64,000 bases of DNA from Sodiomyces alkalinus F11. Its lineage: Eukaryota > Ascomycota > Sordariomycetes > Glomerellales > Plectosphaerellaceae. The notes under the pieces are model-generated. The model was not told the DNA's origin, did no database searches, and saw only the letters and a list, made by a program, of their open reading frames with translations. Positions within the stretch are counted from its first letter, which is position 1. Each line of letters opens with the position of its first letter. The stretch covers positions 1,360,799 to 1,424,798 of the forward strand of contig NW_021167087.1 in NCBI RefSeq assembly GCF_003711515.1, in the 5' to 3' direction. This document shows, one piece after another, positions 44,732 to 55,559 of the stretch. The position numbers and the translations under genes were made by a program.

Positions 44732-45145
44732 AGTAGCGGTATCCCGCATACCCCCTTCTAGTCTTCCGCATAAGCGTATCCTATTTAGGATCCCCTGCTA
44801 AGTGTTTTCCTCTAGCGTCTATGCCTAAAGTCCCGGTATATCGTGAGAGTATATCGTGAGATCGTGGACACGAAGACGAAGAGTTTTTACCCGACTTGCC
44901 TTAGATGTTTTAACGTACGAATTCGCTGCTATTTTGAAGATATTTTTATTGATCTCGAGCCTTAAAATCTCACTATGTCCTTCTCTTGTCCGAAGCCGCC
45001 TACGCCCATAAGGGCTTCAACACGATGTACCGGAACTTTAGGCATAGACGCTAATTTCCTAGCCGAGGAAAACACTTAGCAGGGGATCCTAAATAGGATA
45101 CGCTTATGCGGAAGACCAGAATGGGGCATGCGGGATACCGCTACT
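44732..45145. mobile_element. Mutator-type MITE with long terminal inverted repeats
   Basis: 414 bp. The left end (44732 to about 44845) is the inverted repeat of the right end (about 45021-45145). They start AGTAGCGGTATCCCGCAT and match over the first 80 or so bases with three mismatches, then continue after an about 11-nt length difference. An exact 11-bp direct repeat CAACGGAGCCG flanks the element (44721-44731 and 45146-45156). Long inverted repeats with 9-11-bp target duplications are the mark of Mutator-like elements. The interior of about 175 bp has no reading frame, so it is non-autonomous. Confidence 0.88.
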
Positions 45146-45156
45146 CAACGGAGCCG

Positions 45157-45934
45157 TTAGTACACGTGTAGTAGGTAGGCAGGTCTGTCCCCCATACAAG
45201 TAGGTACCTTAGGTAGTACAAAGTAGAGGTACGGGTCTCTGTACGATGTTCTCCACATATTACAAAGTACTGAGTACATAGTTCTCAGTGGAAACCGCAT
45301 TCGTAAGGTAAACGTCAGGACAGGAGATCAAAGCAAGAAGAGCGAGTGGTCCATCTTTCCTATCGATCTCTTTTTCAGCGTTGAGGGTCGGTTCCTCTTT
45401 CCCTAATAATCCATGCACTTTCCCATGTCTTCCCCAGGGTCTCACCTAATCTCGCCATGTGGCTTCGGAACATTCCACCCCTTGACTCTTGGTACCTTAT
45501 CCTTGACGACTCGCTAGAATAGGCCAAAAGAAGGAAAGAAGGGGGAAAATAAGAAAAGGAAAAGGAAAAAAAAATCAACACGATCCTCCCCCACGTTATA
45601 TCGTCACCTTCCCCCATCTTTCCCATATCCTCCGACTACATCACCATTTTACCGTGTACTCGCCCTCACATACATACGACACAACTCACTCGTCCGCCGC
45701 AAACAACCGCTCCGGCAGCTGAGGGAGGACGAAGAGGGAACGGGAAAGGAAAAATGAAGCAAGCCGCAACCACCATTTTGGTCAGACCATGGCCCAAGAC
45801 TTGTCCAACTTGACCGACACGTATACATGATACACCTGCGTACTACGCTCCGGCTCCGTCGCTCTTTCCTTTCCTTCTATCTCGCTCTTTCTGTCTCCAT
45901 CTCTCTGTCTCTTCCCTCTCTTTTTTGCCTTTCG

Positions 45935-45979
<45 letters not shown>

Positions 45980-46206
45980 CCCCCCTCCGAGCAGTCTCCT
46001 CTATATCAGACTCACCAACAGACAACATCCTTCCGTCTCTCCCGTCATAGCTGGGAACCAACTCGGATACAGCCAGCCGTGATACTATGGTCACCCCGTC
46101 TTTCTCATTCAAACACCACAGCTCACTTTCAACTCATATAACCACTCACCAGGTTGCACCACGGTCCAGGGGATATCTCTTTTAAAACTCGCCCCGGTTC
46201 TTCGCC
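45157..46206. other. Intergenic region, promoter side of the FAD oxidoreductase
   Basis: Contains a TACCTTAGGTA motif at 45201-45216 and a CT microsatellite at 45940-45977 within a strong pyrimidine tract (about 45850-45990), about 230 bp before the start codon. No gene. Confidence 0.6.
45940..45977 (+). repeat. (CT)n microsatellite
   Basis: 19 CT units followed by a C run, in the leader or promoter of the oxidoreductase gene. Confidence 0.95.
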
Positions 46207-48093
46207 ATGCATCACTCCCTAGAAAAGGCGAGAGGTCTGGCTCTCGGATCGCGAGCTGTCCGGCTACCGCGGTTATCTCCGCTGCCTTCGCAATTCCGAC
46301 ATTCACCTTTGACTTGCGCGACTACCATCACGTCCTCAAAAACAGCCTCTCCTATGTTGCCCTTGTCCTGCTCTTACACAAGCATCTCCCTCCCAAGGAC
46401 TCAAGACAGACGCCGTACAACACAACCCGTACTCTCATCCAACAAATCACACCGTCTCCGAAGCTCGATACGTCGCGCCTTCTCAACCCACCCGTCCGAT
46501 GAATTTTACGACGTCATCGTAGTAGGCAGCGGTGTGGCCGGCCTCTGCGCTAGCATTGCAGCCGCCGAAAATGGTGCTTCCGTTCTTCTCATCGACCGCG
46601 CCCACGGGGGCGGTGCAACGGCCCTTTCAGGAGGTGTCGTCTACGCCGGTGGCGGCACTACGCAACAGAAGCAAGCCGGTATCGACTACGACACCCCAGA
46701 GAATATGCTGGCCTACTTGCGCCTCGAGGTCGGCAACGCCGTCCGGGAATCCACCCTGCGCCGGTTTTGCGACGAATCCATCTCCCGCATGAACTGGCTC
46801 GAAGCCCACGGCGTCCGCTTCAGCCCCGCTCTATGCCCTTACAAGACCAGCCTCACCACCGATGAGCACTATCTTTTTTACTCCGGCAACGAAACCGCCC
46901 ATCCTTTCTGCGAAGCCGCCCGCCCAGCCCCGCGTGGTCACCGCGTCCACCACCCTGGCTTTTCCGGCATCGGCCTGGTCCGCAGTCTCACCGAAGCCGC
47001 CTTGCGCCTCGGCGTCCGCTTCCGCCCTGCCACCAAAGCCGCCACTGTCGTCCGCGATCCAACCTCAGGCGCCGTCGTCGGCCTCGAGTGCCGGTCACTG
47101 GCCGCAGACCACCCGGCCTTCAACAAGCACCAGGCCCTCTGCCGCCGTGTCACCAAGTACCAACTAACCTTCCCCTTCATCGCCGAACCAGCCCAGCGAC
47201 GCGCCGACGCGCTATGGGAGACGCGTGCCCAACCGGCTACTGTCACTCGCGCCCGGGCCGTCGTCCTCGCCGCCGGCGGTTTCGCCTTCAACACAGAGAT
47301 GCGCGAGAAGTACCTCCCCGAATGGTCCCGCGTGGGCAGCCTCGGCACACCCGCCGACGACGGCTCCGGCATTCTCTTAGGCCAGGCAGCGGGCGGCGCC
47401 GTCGCCCACCTCGATCGAATGTCGGCTTGGCGCTTCATCTACCCGCCTACGGCGCTCGTCGAGGGCGTCGTCGTCGGACCGAACGGCACGCGCATAGCCA
47501 GCGAGGACGTCTACGGCGCGAGACTCAGCGAGGCCATGGTCCTCCAGCACGGCGGGAAGGGGTACGCCATCCTCGACGCCTCTACCTGGTCCAAGGCGAA
47601 GCAGCAGCTGTGGACGCAGGTCCCCATGCCCGTTCGCGTGCAGCGCGCTGTGTGGCTCTACTGGGCCTACAAGAAGGCCGACTCGGTAGAGGCATTGGCG
47701 TCCAAGTTGGGCGTCGACCCGCATGGCCTCCGTGGCACGGTCGACGCCTATAATTCCGCCATCGCGGAGGGGAGACCCGACCCGCTGCACAAGCTGGATG
47801 ACTACCGCTCCCCCATCTCCCGGGGCCCCTTTTACGGCATCGACATCTCCGTTGCTCCTCATGGGGTCCACTTAACTCCCGGTCTCACGCTCGGGGGTCT
47901 GGCGGTCGACGAGGACACGGGCATGGTGCTTGACGATCAACAGAAGAAGCCCATCACCGGATTGTACGCCGCGGGACGTAACGCCGTGGGCTTGTGTTCC
48001 AATGGATACATTAGTGGTTTGTCGCTTGCTGATGGTGTATTCTCGGGTAAACGAGCCGGTGAGCATATTGCGGCCAGAGTAGCCGGCAGCTGA
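46207..48093 (+). CDS. FAD-dependent oxidoreductase, fumarate reductase / 3-ketosteroid dehydrogenase type
   Basis: Single exon, 628 residues. DVIVVGSGVAGLCASIAAAE holds the GxGxxG FAD site (Gly107, 109, 112). GGGATALSGGVVYAGGG is the family's second flavin-binding segment. VVLAAGGFAFN and the C-terminal GLYAAGRNAVGLCSNGYISG, LSLADGVFSGKRAG are typical of flavoproteins that oxidise or reduce C-C double bonds next to a carbonyl. The first 95 residues form an Arg/Ser-rich, non-acidic extension that could be a mitochondrial presequence or could contain an unrecognised start (other Met at 47, MLPLSC). The ketosteroid dehydrogenase group fits best, but the substrate is unknown. Confidence 0.88.
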   Translation: MHHSLEKARGLALGSRAVRLPRLSPLPSQFRHSPLTCATTITSSKTASPMLPLSCSYTSISLPRTQDRRRTTQPVLSSNKSHRLRSSIRRAFSTHPSDEFYDVIVVGSGVAGLCASIAAAENGASVLLIDRAHGGGATALSGGVVYAGGGTTQQKQAGIDYDTPENMLAYLRLEVGNAVRESTLRRFCDESISRMNWLEAHGVRFSPALCPYKTSLTTDEHYLFYSGNETAHPFCEAARPAPRGHRVHHPGFSGIGLVRSLTEAALRLGVRFRPATKAATVVRDPTSGAVVGLECRSLAADHPAFNKHQALCRRVTKYQLTFPFIAEPAQRRADALWETRAQPATVTRARAVVLAAGGFAFNTEMREKYLPEWSRVGSLGTPADDGSGILLGQAAGGAVAHLDRMSAWRFIYPPTALVEGVVVGPNGTRIASEDVYGARLSEAMVLQHGGKGYAILDASTWSKAKQQLWTQVPMPVRVQRAVWLYWAYKKADSVEALASKLGVDPHGLRGTVDAYNSAIAEGRPDPLHKLDDYRSPISRGPFYGIDISVAPHGVHLTPGLTLGGLAVDEDTGMVLDDQQKKPITGLYAAGRNAVGLCSNGYISGLSLADGVFSGKRAGEHIAARVAGS

Positions 48094-48662
48094 TTATAAC
48101 TGTGTTCTGATTATCTTTCACTGTACCTAGTTACCCCTTTTTCTTTCCTTTTTTTTTTCATCTGCATCTTGGTGCCATTGAATTTGTCACCAGCCATGTT
48201 GCATATCGTGTACGGAGGGGGTCGTCGTCGCATGAAGGAACATAGGATGGGGCCGATACGGGGGACGATGATACCAGCTCGGTTTGGCGTTGTGGATAGC
48301 GTTGCTTTCTGTCCTTCTACCCATCCATCCCCGAAGGGGTGCATAATCCATTTCATTACCATTACTGTGCCATTCTACTTCTCACGGACCCTTCACTGGT
48401 GTGCAGTGTTAAATTGTTGATTCTATGACACCTAACGTAGTCCCATATCTTTCAGGCGTGGTGTATTTACTCTGTCTACGCAGCTGGGGATACTCGGCCG
48501 CCATGCCATCATTTGTCCATAAATAATGGACTCTCCCATATTCCATACATCACTTCATATCCTGAGCGCTTTCACCTCCGACAAATGCTACGCATGTAAA
48601 AGACGAAAAATTATGAACAAAAAAAAAAAAGAAGAAGAAAAGGCAAAGGGTAGAGGAAAATC
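48094..48662. other. Intergenic, convergent 3' ends
   Basis: 3' flanks of the oxidoreductase and the Smr-domain gene. No gene seen. Confidence 0.55.
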
Positions 48663-50507
48663 TCACCTCCGCCCCATAACCCGAAAGCGCCCCGTCTCCA
48701 CCTCAACCCTCCACCCATCCTCCACCAACGCGGCCGCAACGCTCTGCCTCAGCCTCGACACCCCACCAACGCAATGCCGCCCGATCCCTGTAATAATAAC
48801 GAGCCCGCGGCTCTCCCGCGCGGCGCGCGCGCGGTACTCGCCGGGCAAGCGGCGCCACCAGCCCCTAGCATGGTCGAGGGCCAGGCGCACGCCGTCGGCG
48901 ACCTCGATGCCGTGCAGGTCGACGGTGTCCGGGTCGCGGGAGGCGGCGCAGCGGTCGGCGACGAGGGCGTCGGCGACGGCGCCGCGGGCGCGGAGGTAGG
49001 CGCGAGTCTCTTCGCGGGCGCGGTCGGCGTAGACGGAGGCGGCGGCGCGGTAGAGCGGGTGCGAGGCGCCTTTGCGGAAGTTGCGGGCCGCGGCGGCTTG
49101 GGAGTGGTGGCGCGAGGCGGCTAGTCTTGCGGCGGAGTCGAGGGCTGCTTCGTAGCTTGGCGGTTTGCGGCTCGTGGGGGCGGGGGCGGGGGAGAGGATG
49201 GTCGCCGTGCTGGTGGCGGCGGCGGCGGCGGCGGCGGCGGGTTGGCGGAGGCCGGTTTGCTGCTGTTTGTTGGCTTTGGAGGAGGGGCCTGCTGCCGTGG
49301 TGGGTAGTTCTTCGAGTTCTTCTCCCGTGAGCGGTTTTAGGTTGTAGCTTATGGCGAGGCGTTGCGGCGGGAGGTCGGAGAAGTTTGCGTCGAGGAGGGC
49401 GGCGAGCTCTTCCACGGTTTCGGGTATATCTCCTACCAGGCCGACCAGGGGCGACAGGTAGTGCTTGGGGAGCTTCTGGTAACGTTTGGATAGTTCGGAT
49501 ATACGAGCTTCCGTCGCGGCATCACTTGCATGGGTACCTCGCTGGGCGTAGCGATCTAGGAACTCGAGAATAGTGCTCTCCCTGGAGCCGCCGTTGCGAC
49601 TGTAGACGCTAGATACCTCCTCGATGGGAAGGTCGAGCTTCTCAGCCACGAAGAGAATATCTTCCAGCCCTTCAGTCTGCCGTCAGCAAATGCATGTGAG
49701 AAGGGACGGCCAACGAGAGACGGAGGAAACTTACGCCTCAGCTCACTTCCCGACACAGCGGGCGATAGAGAGTCTGCCGCATGAGCTGAAGTGGGGGAAG
49801 TGATGGCGGATGATCCAGCTCGGCGCTGCTTCCCTTTCCTCTTCTTTTTGGCAGGCCTATCGTCGTCCGGGCGGAAGAACCCGTCGATTCCCTTCTGGCG
49901 CTCGCCTGCGGACTCCAGGAACTGAAGGTTGAGCAAGGTTTCCAGAGTCGTCTGAAAGTCTCCATCGGCCTTCTTGAAGGCCAGTTTCACGTCATGCACC
50001 TTGAGATCGGCGAACATGTCGTGAAGATGTGCGACCTGCGTCTCCTCAGACTTGCCCTCGTAAGATCGAATGCGGGGCGCAGGGTTCGCAGAGGTAAACC
50101 CGTCGGACGGCGGGGTTGTAAGTGTTGTGGCGGTGGAGTCGCTATCCTTCGCGTGCGAGGTCGAATCATAATCATGCGACATGCTCGAGGACTCTTTTGC
50201 GTCTACGAACCCGTCGAGCGAGAAGGCTTCGGAGGTGCCGCTGGGGTTGAACCCCGTGGCCTCCTCGGCGAGGACATTCTCGGCGAGAGACTGTAGCGTG
50301 GTACGGGCGGCGTCTAGTTGAGACGGATCATTCAGATCGTAATCGCTTACTAGGGCTATGATGAGCACCTCGTCGAGTAGGGAGGCGAACTCCGCCTGGT
50401 TCGTGGCCAATGGTCAATGGTCAATGGTACAGCTCTGAGGGATATAATGAGTCTTCGGTAGGGCGGGAAATACTCACAATGAGGGCATCGGCCTTGGGGT
50501 CTGACAT
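48663..50507 (-). CDS. Cue2-like CUE / DUF1771 / Smr-domain endonuclease
   Basis: Exons 50507-50478, 50395-49735 and 49669-48663 give 565 residues; the 10-codon first exon (MSDPKADALI) is needed for the start. Order: a CUE-like helical domain at about 130-172 (HLHDMFADLKVHDVKLAFKK), a basic linker (AKKKRKGKQRR), a second UBA/CUE-like segment at about 232-270 (LEDILFVAEKLDLPIEEVSS), a DUF1771 helix pair at about 424-470 (KGASHPLYRAAASVYADRA), and an Smr domain at about 481-560 with DLHGIEV and ITGIGRHCVGG. Yeast Cue2 has this architecture and cuts mRNA between collided ribosomes in no-go decay; the D-x-H of DLHG is part of its active site. Orthology is inferred from architecture. A poly-Ala stretch lies in the linker. 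Confidence 0.88.
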
Positions 50508-51204
50508 TGGGGCGCGTCTAGAGAGCTAGAGAAGCTTTCAAGGTGCTGTACGTGATCGAATGGGAGGAGGTAGCGGAGGTGTCGGTTTTGAGAACAGCGC
50601 AATCATTGTTATAGGGGAAATAGGAGGTGGAAGTGAGCGGTAGGACAGCTCGGAAGTCGAGTTTTCCCCTTGACAATTGGTACTCAACTGCTTGTGCTTC
50701 CAATGTTGTTTACAACTCGTCTGGTAGAAATCGAAGGAGGCGTGCCGACTTAAATATACACTGTCGTCTAGGGGACAGCAGATACGAACAACAACAGAAG
50801 AAGAAAAACACAGAGGCCAGATCCGGCCGGTAGATTCTTCACGAGTTGTCCGGTGAGGGTGAGAGAGAGATTTCGAGAGTAGGTCGACAGAGCTCAGGGC
50901 TGTTCCTTTGATGGACTTTAAAAGAATCTTGACGGAACAAAAGAGTGTGGAGGATGATAGTATAGCAAGATCTGTTCTGAGTTGTGAGTTGTGACTGTAT
51001 GAGAGTAAGATGAACGAGACAAGTTGGAACGACTGGGTGGATGAGGAGTGGAGGTTGAGTGTGCGGGAAGCTCCATTGTGAGGCCTCTATTAGTCAGACA
51101 TTCTAGCTGTGTAGAAGGTACCTAGCGACCATCACCCATCCTTAACAACAGTACCCCACTCATATTCCCCTCTGCTGCGTCATCAGCGTAAGGTACTGGT
51201 ACTC
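50508..51204. other. Intergenic, up to transposon copy 2
   Basis: Upstream flank of the Cue2-like gene. A TACC-type motif lies at about 51117-51129. No gene. Confidence 0.55.
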
Positions 51205-51209
51205 CATAT

Positions 51210-51407
51210 TGTTGAATTGACGGGAGCGTGCTTGCAGGGAGCGTTGATTCAGGAAATGTATGATTGTATTATGTATAAAAGAGAAAGAAAAAGGGGGCGG
51301 GTATACGTGTCCTAAATATATCTGCCACCTTCTAAGCGAGGATAGTAGGGTACCTCTAACTAATAGGAGGTTATTATACCGTGGCTTACGTGATAGAATA
51401 TAATACA
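51210..51407 (-). repeat. 3' LTR of Copia copy 2
   Basis: 198 bp, TG ... CA, the same length as the left LTR of copy 1. It differs from it mainly by transitions. Confidence 0.95.
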
Positions 51408-51879
51408 CCCCCTAATTATTAAGCCGTGATTAGCGGAACAATTACTTAGCCTAACCTCAACCTAGCCGTATTTTTAACCTTAAAATAGCCTTAAAGGGTC
51501 GTGTAATACCCTTAATATCGAGTTAAAAGGCAGGAATAAAAGCTATAAAATAGTAAAGAATAATAATAATAGTAGTAAATAATAAAGGAAAAGTGCCATT
51601 AATAGTAGTAGTAAATAGGTGATAGTAGGGCTTTCCGTAGATAAATTAAAGGCGTTATACCGGCGTTTTAAAGCTTTTAGATCCTCTCTCTTATAACATT
51701 TTATGCCGTTGTTTTTTCGAGGAATTCTTGACGATTTTTAAACTAATATTTTCCGATTTTCCTATTAATAGTAATAAAAATAATAATAACTATGCTATAG
51801 TAAGTATTAGAGCTTTATTTTTAGTAGCGTGTGCTAACTAGTAGCGTCGTTTAGGCCCCTTCTACTCTATCCGCTATTA

Positions 51880-52760
51880 CCCGTGCCGCCGCCGCTAAAA
51901 AGGCTTCGGCTAATAGTATACAAAAGAATAAGGGTAAGGCCAGTACTAAGAAGGGTGCTTCTATAAGTTATTCCGGCGCGTTAGTCTACGATATCCCTAT
52001 TCTATTCTAGGCTAACTCCTTAAAAGACTACTAAGGGTAGTAGAAATAATAATAATAAGAATACCGCTCATACTTTTATACTGGTACCGTTTAACCCTCC
52101 CTGCCTAAAGTGCGTAAAGGTTATTTATTCTGGTCAATAGCGCTTATTTAACTATTATATTTTAGTTTCTAGGCGCTCCTATCGCTGCTAAAAGTATAAG
52201 AATAGAAACTATATATACCACCCTCTATAAGTTCTTACCCTTTATCTAAGGCGCTTTACGATGATAATTGTGTACTTTATTTCGTAGTAGCTCGAAGATA
52301 TATACGCTATTAAGCTTTACGACCGCTAACCTATACTTATAGTTTTTCTGGCCTTATTTCCCTGGTTAAAATTCTATTTAACTATATTATAGTCCGAAAA
52401 ATAATAAAGACTCGGAGGATAATAATAAGAAGGTGCGTTTATCGCTTTATTTCAATAAAAAAACTTTAACTAACTAATTAGCGTAGTTCTTTACTAAACT
52501 GAAGTAGACGGTAAAGTTTATAATTAAGTTAATAGAGGATAACGATAATAAGAAGTTCTTTAAGGAGGAGGAGCTTAAGGGAGCTTCTAACTAAGGTCCT
52601 AGTACGCTGACTACTACCTTTACCTCTTAGCTTACGGGGGTTATAATAGATATTCTGCGGGAAAATAGTTTTATTATTACTCCTCCAGTTAAAGGAAATA
52701 GCGTAAATATTACGTAGGATAGTACTTAGGATAGTATTAATAAAGCTTAGTAATTTAGCT
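51880..52760 (+). pseudogene. Extra frame antisense to pol in Copia copy 2, Zn-finger-like, degraded
   Basis: Counterpart of the antisense frame in copy 1. Here both Cys groups stay in one frame: VPFNPPCLKCVKVIYSGQ, then RRSYRC(stop)KYKNRNYIY. The stop and Tyr replace Gln and Cys through RIP. Downstream, IEDNDNKKFFKEEELKGA and ILRENSFIITPP match copy 1. Conservation of the same peptides in two independently mutated copies supports a real former protein. Confidence 0.55.
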
Positions 52761-53042
52761 AGTATACTCCTTTTTATATTTTAGGATTTTCGGATTGACT
52801 TTTAGGGTTTAGTATAGTGTTATAGTATTAAGATAATAATATACCCTTCTTTTTATTAAATTAACTAAACCACCGGCGCGTGGTACGCCTAAGGCACGGG
52901 AATTTCGACTTTAACTACTTCTTCCTACCCCCTCTATACACTAATTATATTAAGATATACTCGGAAGTTCTTAAATTTTTATCGTGGAAGTGCTTTTATT
53001 AATCCGTCCGCTAGTATTAAATTCGTAATAAGATATACGACT

Positions 53043-53307
53043 CTAAATAATCTCTTTACGTTCTCCTGCCTTACCTAAAAACGCTATATATCTATATAAT
53101 AAAGCCTAGTCTTAATTCTAAAGCTATCGTCTACTATTAGGCGTATCGTTTACGTGTTATTATAGTGGATATCCGAAGGAGATTCTAGATTAAAGCGTAT
53201 TTCGATAAAAAGACGCTTTAAACCTATTATTTCTTTCGCCACTTACTCTAAAGCGAGTAGCTCTATTTCGGTTATAAACGTTATTACCGTTATTTACTTT
53301 ATTACTT
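53043..53307 (-). pseudogene. RNase H of Copia copy 2, C-terminal part
   Basis: The minus strand reads ITVITFITEIELLALE, AKEIIGLKRLFIEI, then HYNNT(Q)TIRLIVDDSFRIKT and LYYIDI, the end of Copia RNase H (TVTTSTxEAELLAL ... DNQQTIRL ... RHVDIHNHWLR). The domain is broken after the lysine before ITVITF by the LINE. Confidence 0.88.
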
Positions 53308-53779
53308 AAAACGAGTATCGTTAAGCCGAAAGTGCCCCTAAGGTGTCGTATTATCGATAAAATTAATTCTGATATTGGATTGGGACTCTACGCCCTTAAA
53401 AGCACCGGAGACCGATATTATAGCGAGACTGTAGAGGGCGCGGTGAGTTATATACTATAGGGCGGCCTATAGGGCTAACCGAACGCGATACCGGTATACC
53501 ACTATAAAGCGCCTAGAATACGATGACTAGAACTAACCCGGGGCGCGTAGCCCCGGGAGAGCCCTAAAAATCCTCGGCACCGAGCAGGCGTACCGAAGGC
53601 GTACTATATAAACTACGTACCTAATGTTCCGGACTACTAGCTAACGGGGTAAGCACCGATAAGGCGCTAAAGCTAGTATAGAAGATCCTTTAAACGTAAC
53701 ACTATAAGACTATTATAGGGAAGCCGCTACGCTAATAACCCGGTAGTAATATACCCCCCCTTATAACTAAAGGGCTTAC

Positions 53780-54930
53780 CGATATAATCTAATAAGCGAT
53801 TAAGGGTATACTAATAGAATTACTCGGAGTAGCGGGACCTAAGACTTACGCCTAGGTAATAGGGAGCACGCCCGCATAGCGCTAACGTATCGAGATAGCA
53901 CTAGTAAAGATTATACCTACCCGATACGCCCGAGAGCTAATAATCCGATACGGAGACACTAAGACTAACCTTAAAAGCCGAACCCTATAAGAGATTATTA
54001 AGGCGGTTAATTAAGTTACCCGCCGTGTAAATATAATAGCCGCGCGATAACTCCTAAACGGTAATATAATTCTTACGTTTAAGTATAGGAATAAATAGTA
54101 GATAGGGAACGCGAATAATTAGGTTAAAGGCGTATTCGGTATAGGAGCCACGATATATAAGAAAACGTATTAAGTTATAGTAAAAGGAATACTAATAGCG
54201 TAGCTACTAACTTATAACCCCGACACGGTGTTATAAGAACTTCGGCTATAGAATAACGTGGCGATTACCCGGATTAAGGCTAGGAAACCTAGGAACGACG
54301 TAGCGCGGATAGCGTTACTAACTATTAAGGTCGCCCGCCCTGAGGACGCGGAGCGATTAATAAAGGAGGGAGTCTTCTTTAATTACGGACACTATAATAG
54401 CGAACCCTATAACCCCGAGATCTCTCTATAATAGTGCTTTAAATACCTTAACTTCGGATCTAAAGCAGGTTAGTGTTAGGCGATAGAAGCGCTATACGGG
54501 TATTACGGCGACGTAGAGTTAGTATACTAAGGGGGCTTCGCGGCGTATAAGGCTAAGATAAACCCGAAGAGAAGGCGCTACGCCGCCTATAAGGGGCCGT
54601 ACGCGGTATTTAACGATAAATACCTAAATAAAGTAAAGGAAAGGGCGCGGACTAAGGAGGTATATACTAATAGGGTAAGGGGATTTAACCTTAGCTAACT
54701 TAAGAAATATAGGGCGGAGAGGGAGTATAGCGTCTTTACGGCGTTACTAAATACGATAATAGTCCCTAAACCGCCTAAGAAAAAAAGAAAATAGAAAGGA
54801 CGCCTTTTAGAGTCGCGGAATATCTTCCTTAGATCGCGTACCACCCTATTTACGCCTACGTAGGATAATAATATTATAAGGTTTCTCGCCTCTAATACTA
54901 CCTTCTAACCCCTATAAAGCCTTATATTAC
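53780..54930 (+). pseudogene. LINE ORF1 (gag-like, zinc knuckles), degraded
   Basis: Readable through stops: ARPEDAERLIKEGVFFNYGH, then CFKY(C)LNFGSKAG(stop)C, a CCHC knuckle with one Cys changed to Tyr and the His replaced. A second knuckle-like YGYYGD follows, then a basic tail. The layout is that of ORF1 in Tad1-type fungal LINEs. Confidence 0.75.
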
Positions 54931-54944
54931 GACGGCTTCCAGTC

Positions 54945-55492
54945 CTCTATAGTATAGCGGACGATAGGGGACTGGCGTCGAGGTTTTAGTTTAAAATAAG
55001 AAGAGGATATTAACTAAAGAGCAGTAACTATCGTTCGTAGTGGTCTAGTCGTAGTTACGTCGTAAAGACTAGGCGTCTTCTTCATAAGGTAGGTTTAAGC
55101 GTAGAATAGTAGTCCAGGTAAAGACTTAGATTAATCGATGTCTTATTCTCTAGTAGAAGCAAGGCCTAGAATACTCTGGTATATATAGCTTATTATTCAC
55201 TAGGTCCCTAGTGAATAACCCTATAACGTTCACTAGGTGTTCACTTATTATTCACTTCTCCGTTAGTGAATATTCGTGAAATAGGTTACCCACCCAGGTG
55301 GCCCCTATAGCGCCCTGGCCTATACCTATCAGTAGTGCTAATGCATCCTTCCTAACAGGGTCACGTGCTGGAGCACGTGATCCCTCTTCCTGAGTTATCT
55401 TCTAGTTACGTCCTAGTACGCTAACCGTCCTAGTACATTATATACCAGTGTATCCTTCATGTTAGTGTATATTAGGCCTGTTGGCCGTAACA
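54945..55492 (-). mobile_element. Solo LTR-like insert within the LINE, weakly RIP-mutated
   Basis: Lies between LINE ORF1 and ORF2. Unlike its surroundings it keeps many CA and TG dinucleotides. On the minus strand it begins TGTTACGGCCAACAGGCC, typical of fungal LTR starts, has an AGCACGTGA/TCACGTGCT inverted pair (55361-55380) and a TATATATACC box near 55180, followed by a U5-like part. The left boundary (about 54940-54955) and the target duplication are not resolved. Element family unknown. Confidence 0.6.
55192..55219. repeat. Perfect 12-bp inverted repeat in the LTR-like insert
   Basis: TTATTCACTAGG and its complement CCTAGTGAATAA are separated by two bases. Further TTCACT copies follow up to 55275. 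Confidence 0.9.
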
Positions 55493-55559
55493 CCATACCC
55501 CTTACCCCCGGGCTATACCTAAGGCGTAACTATAAAGCGAAGTGAGCGCGGTGTAGCCG

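Noticed and set aside
44732..45145. hAT or Tc1/mariner MITE
   Set aside because: The target duplication is 11 bp rather than 8 bp or TA, and the inverted repeats exceed 100 bp.
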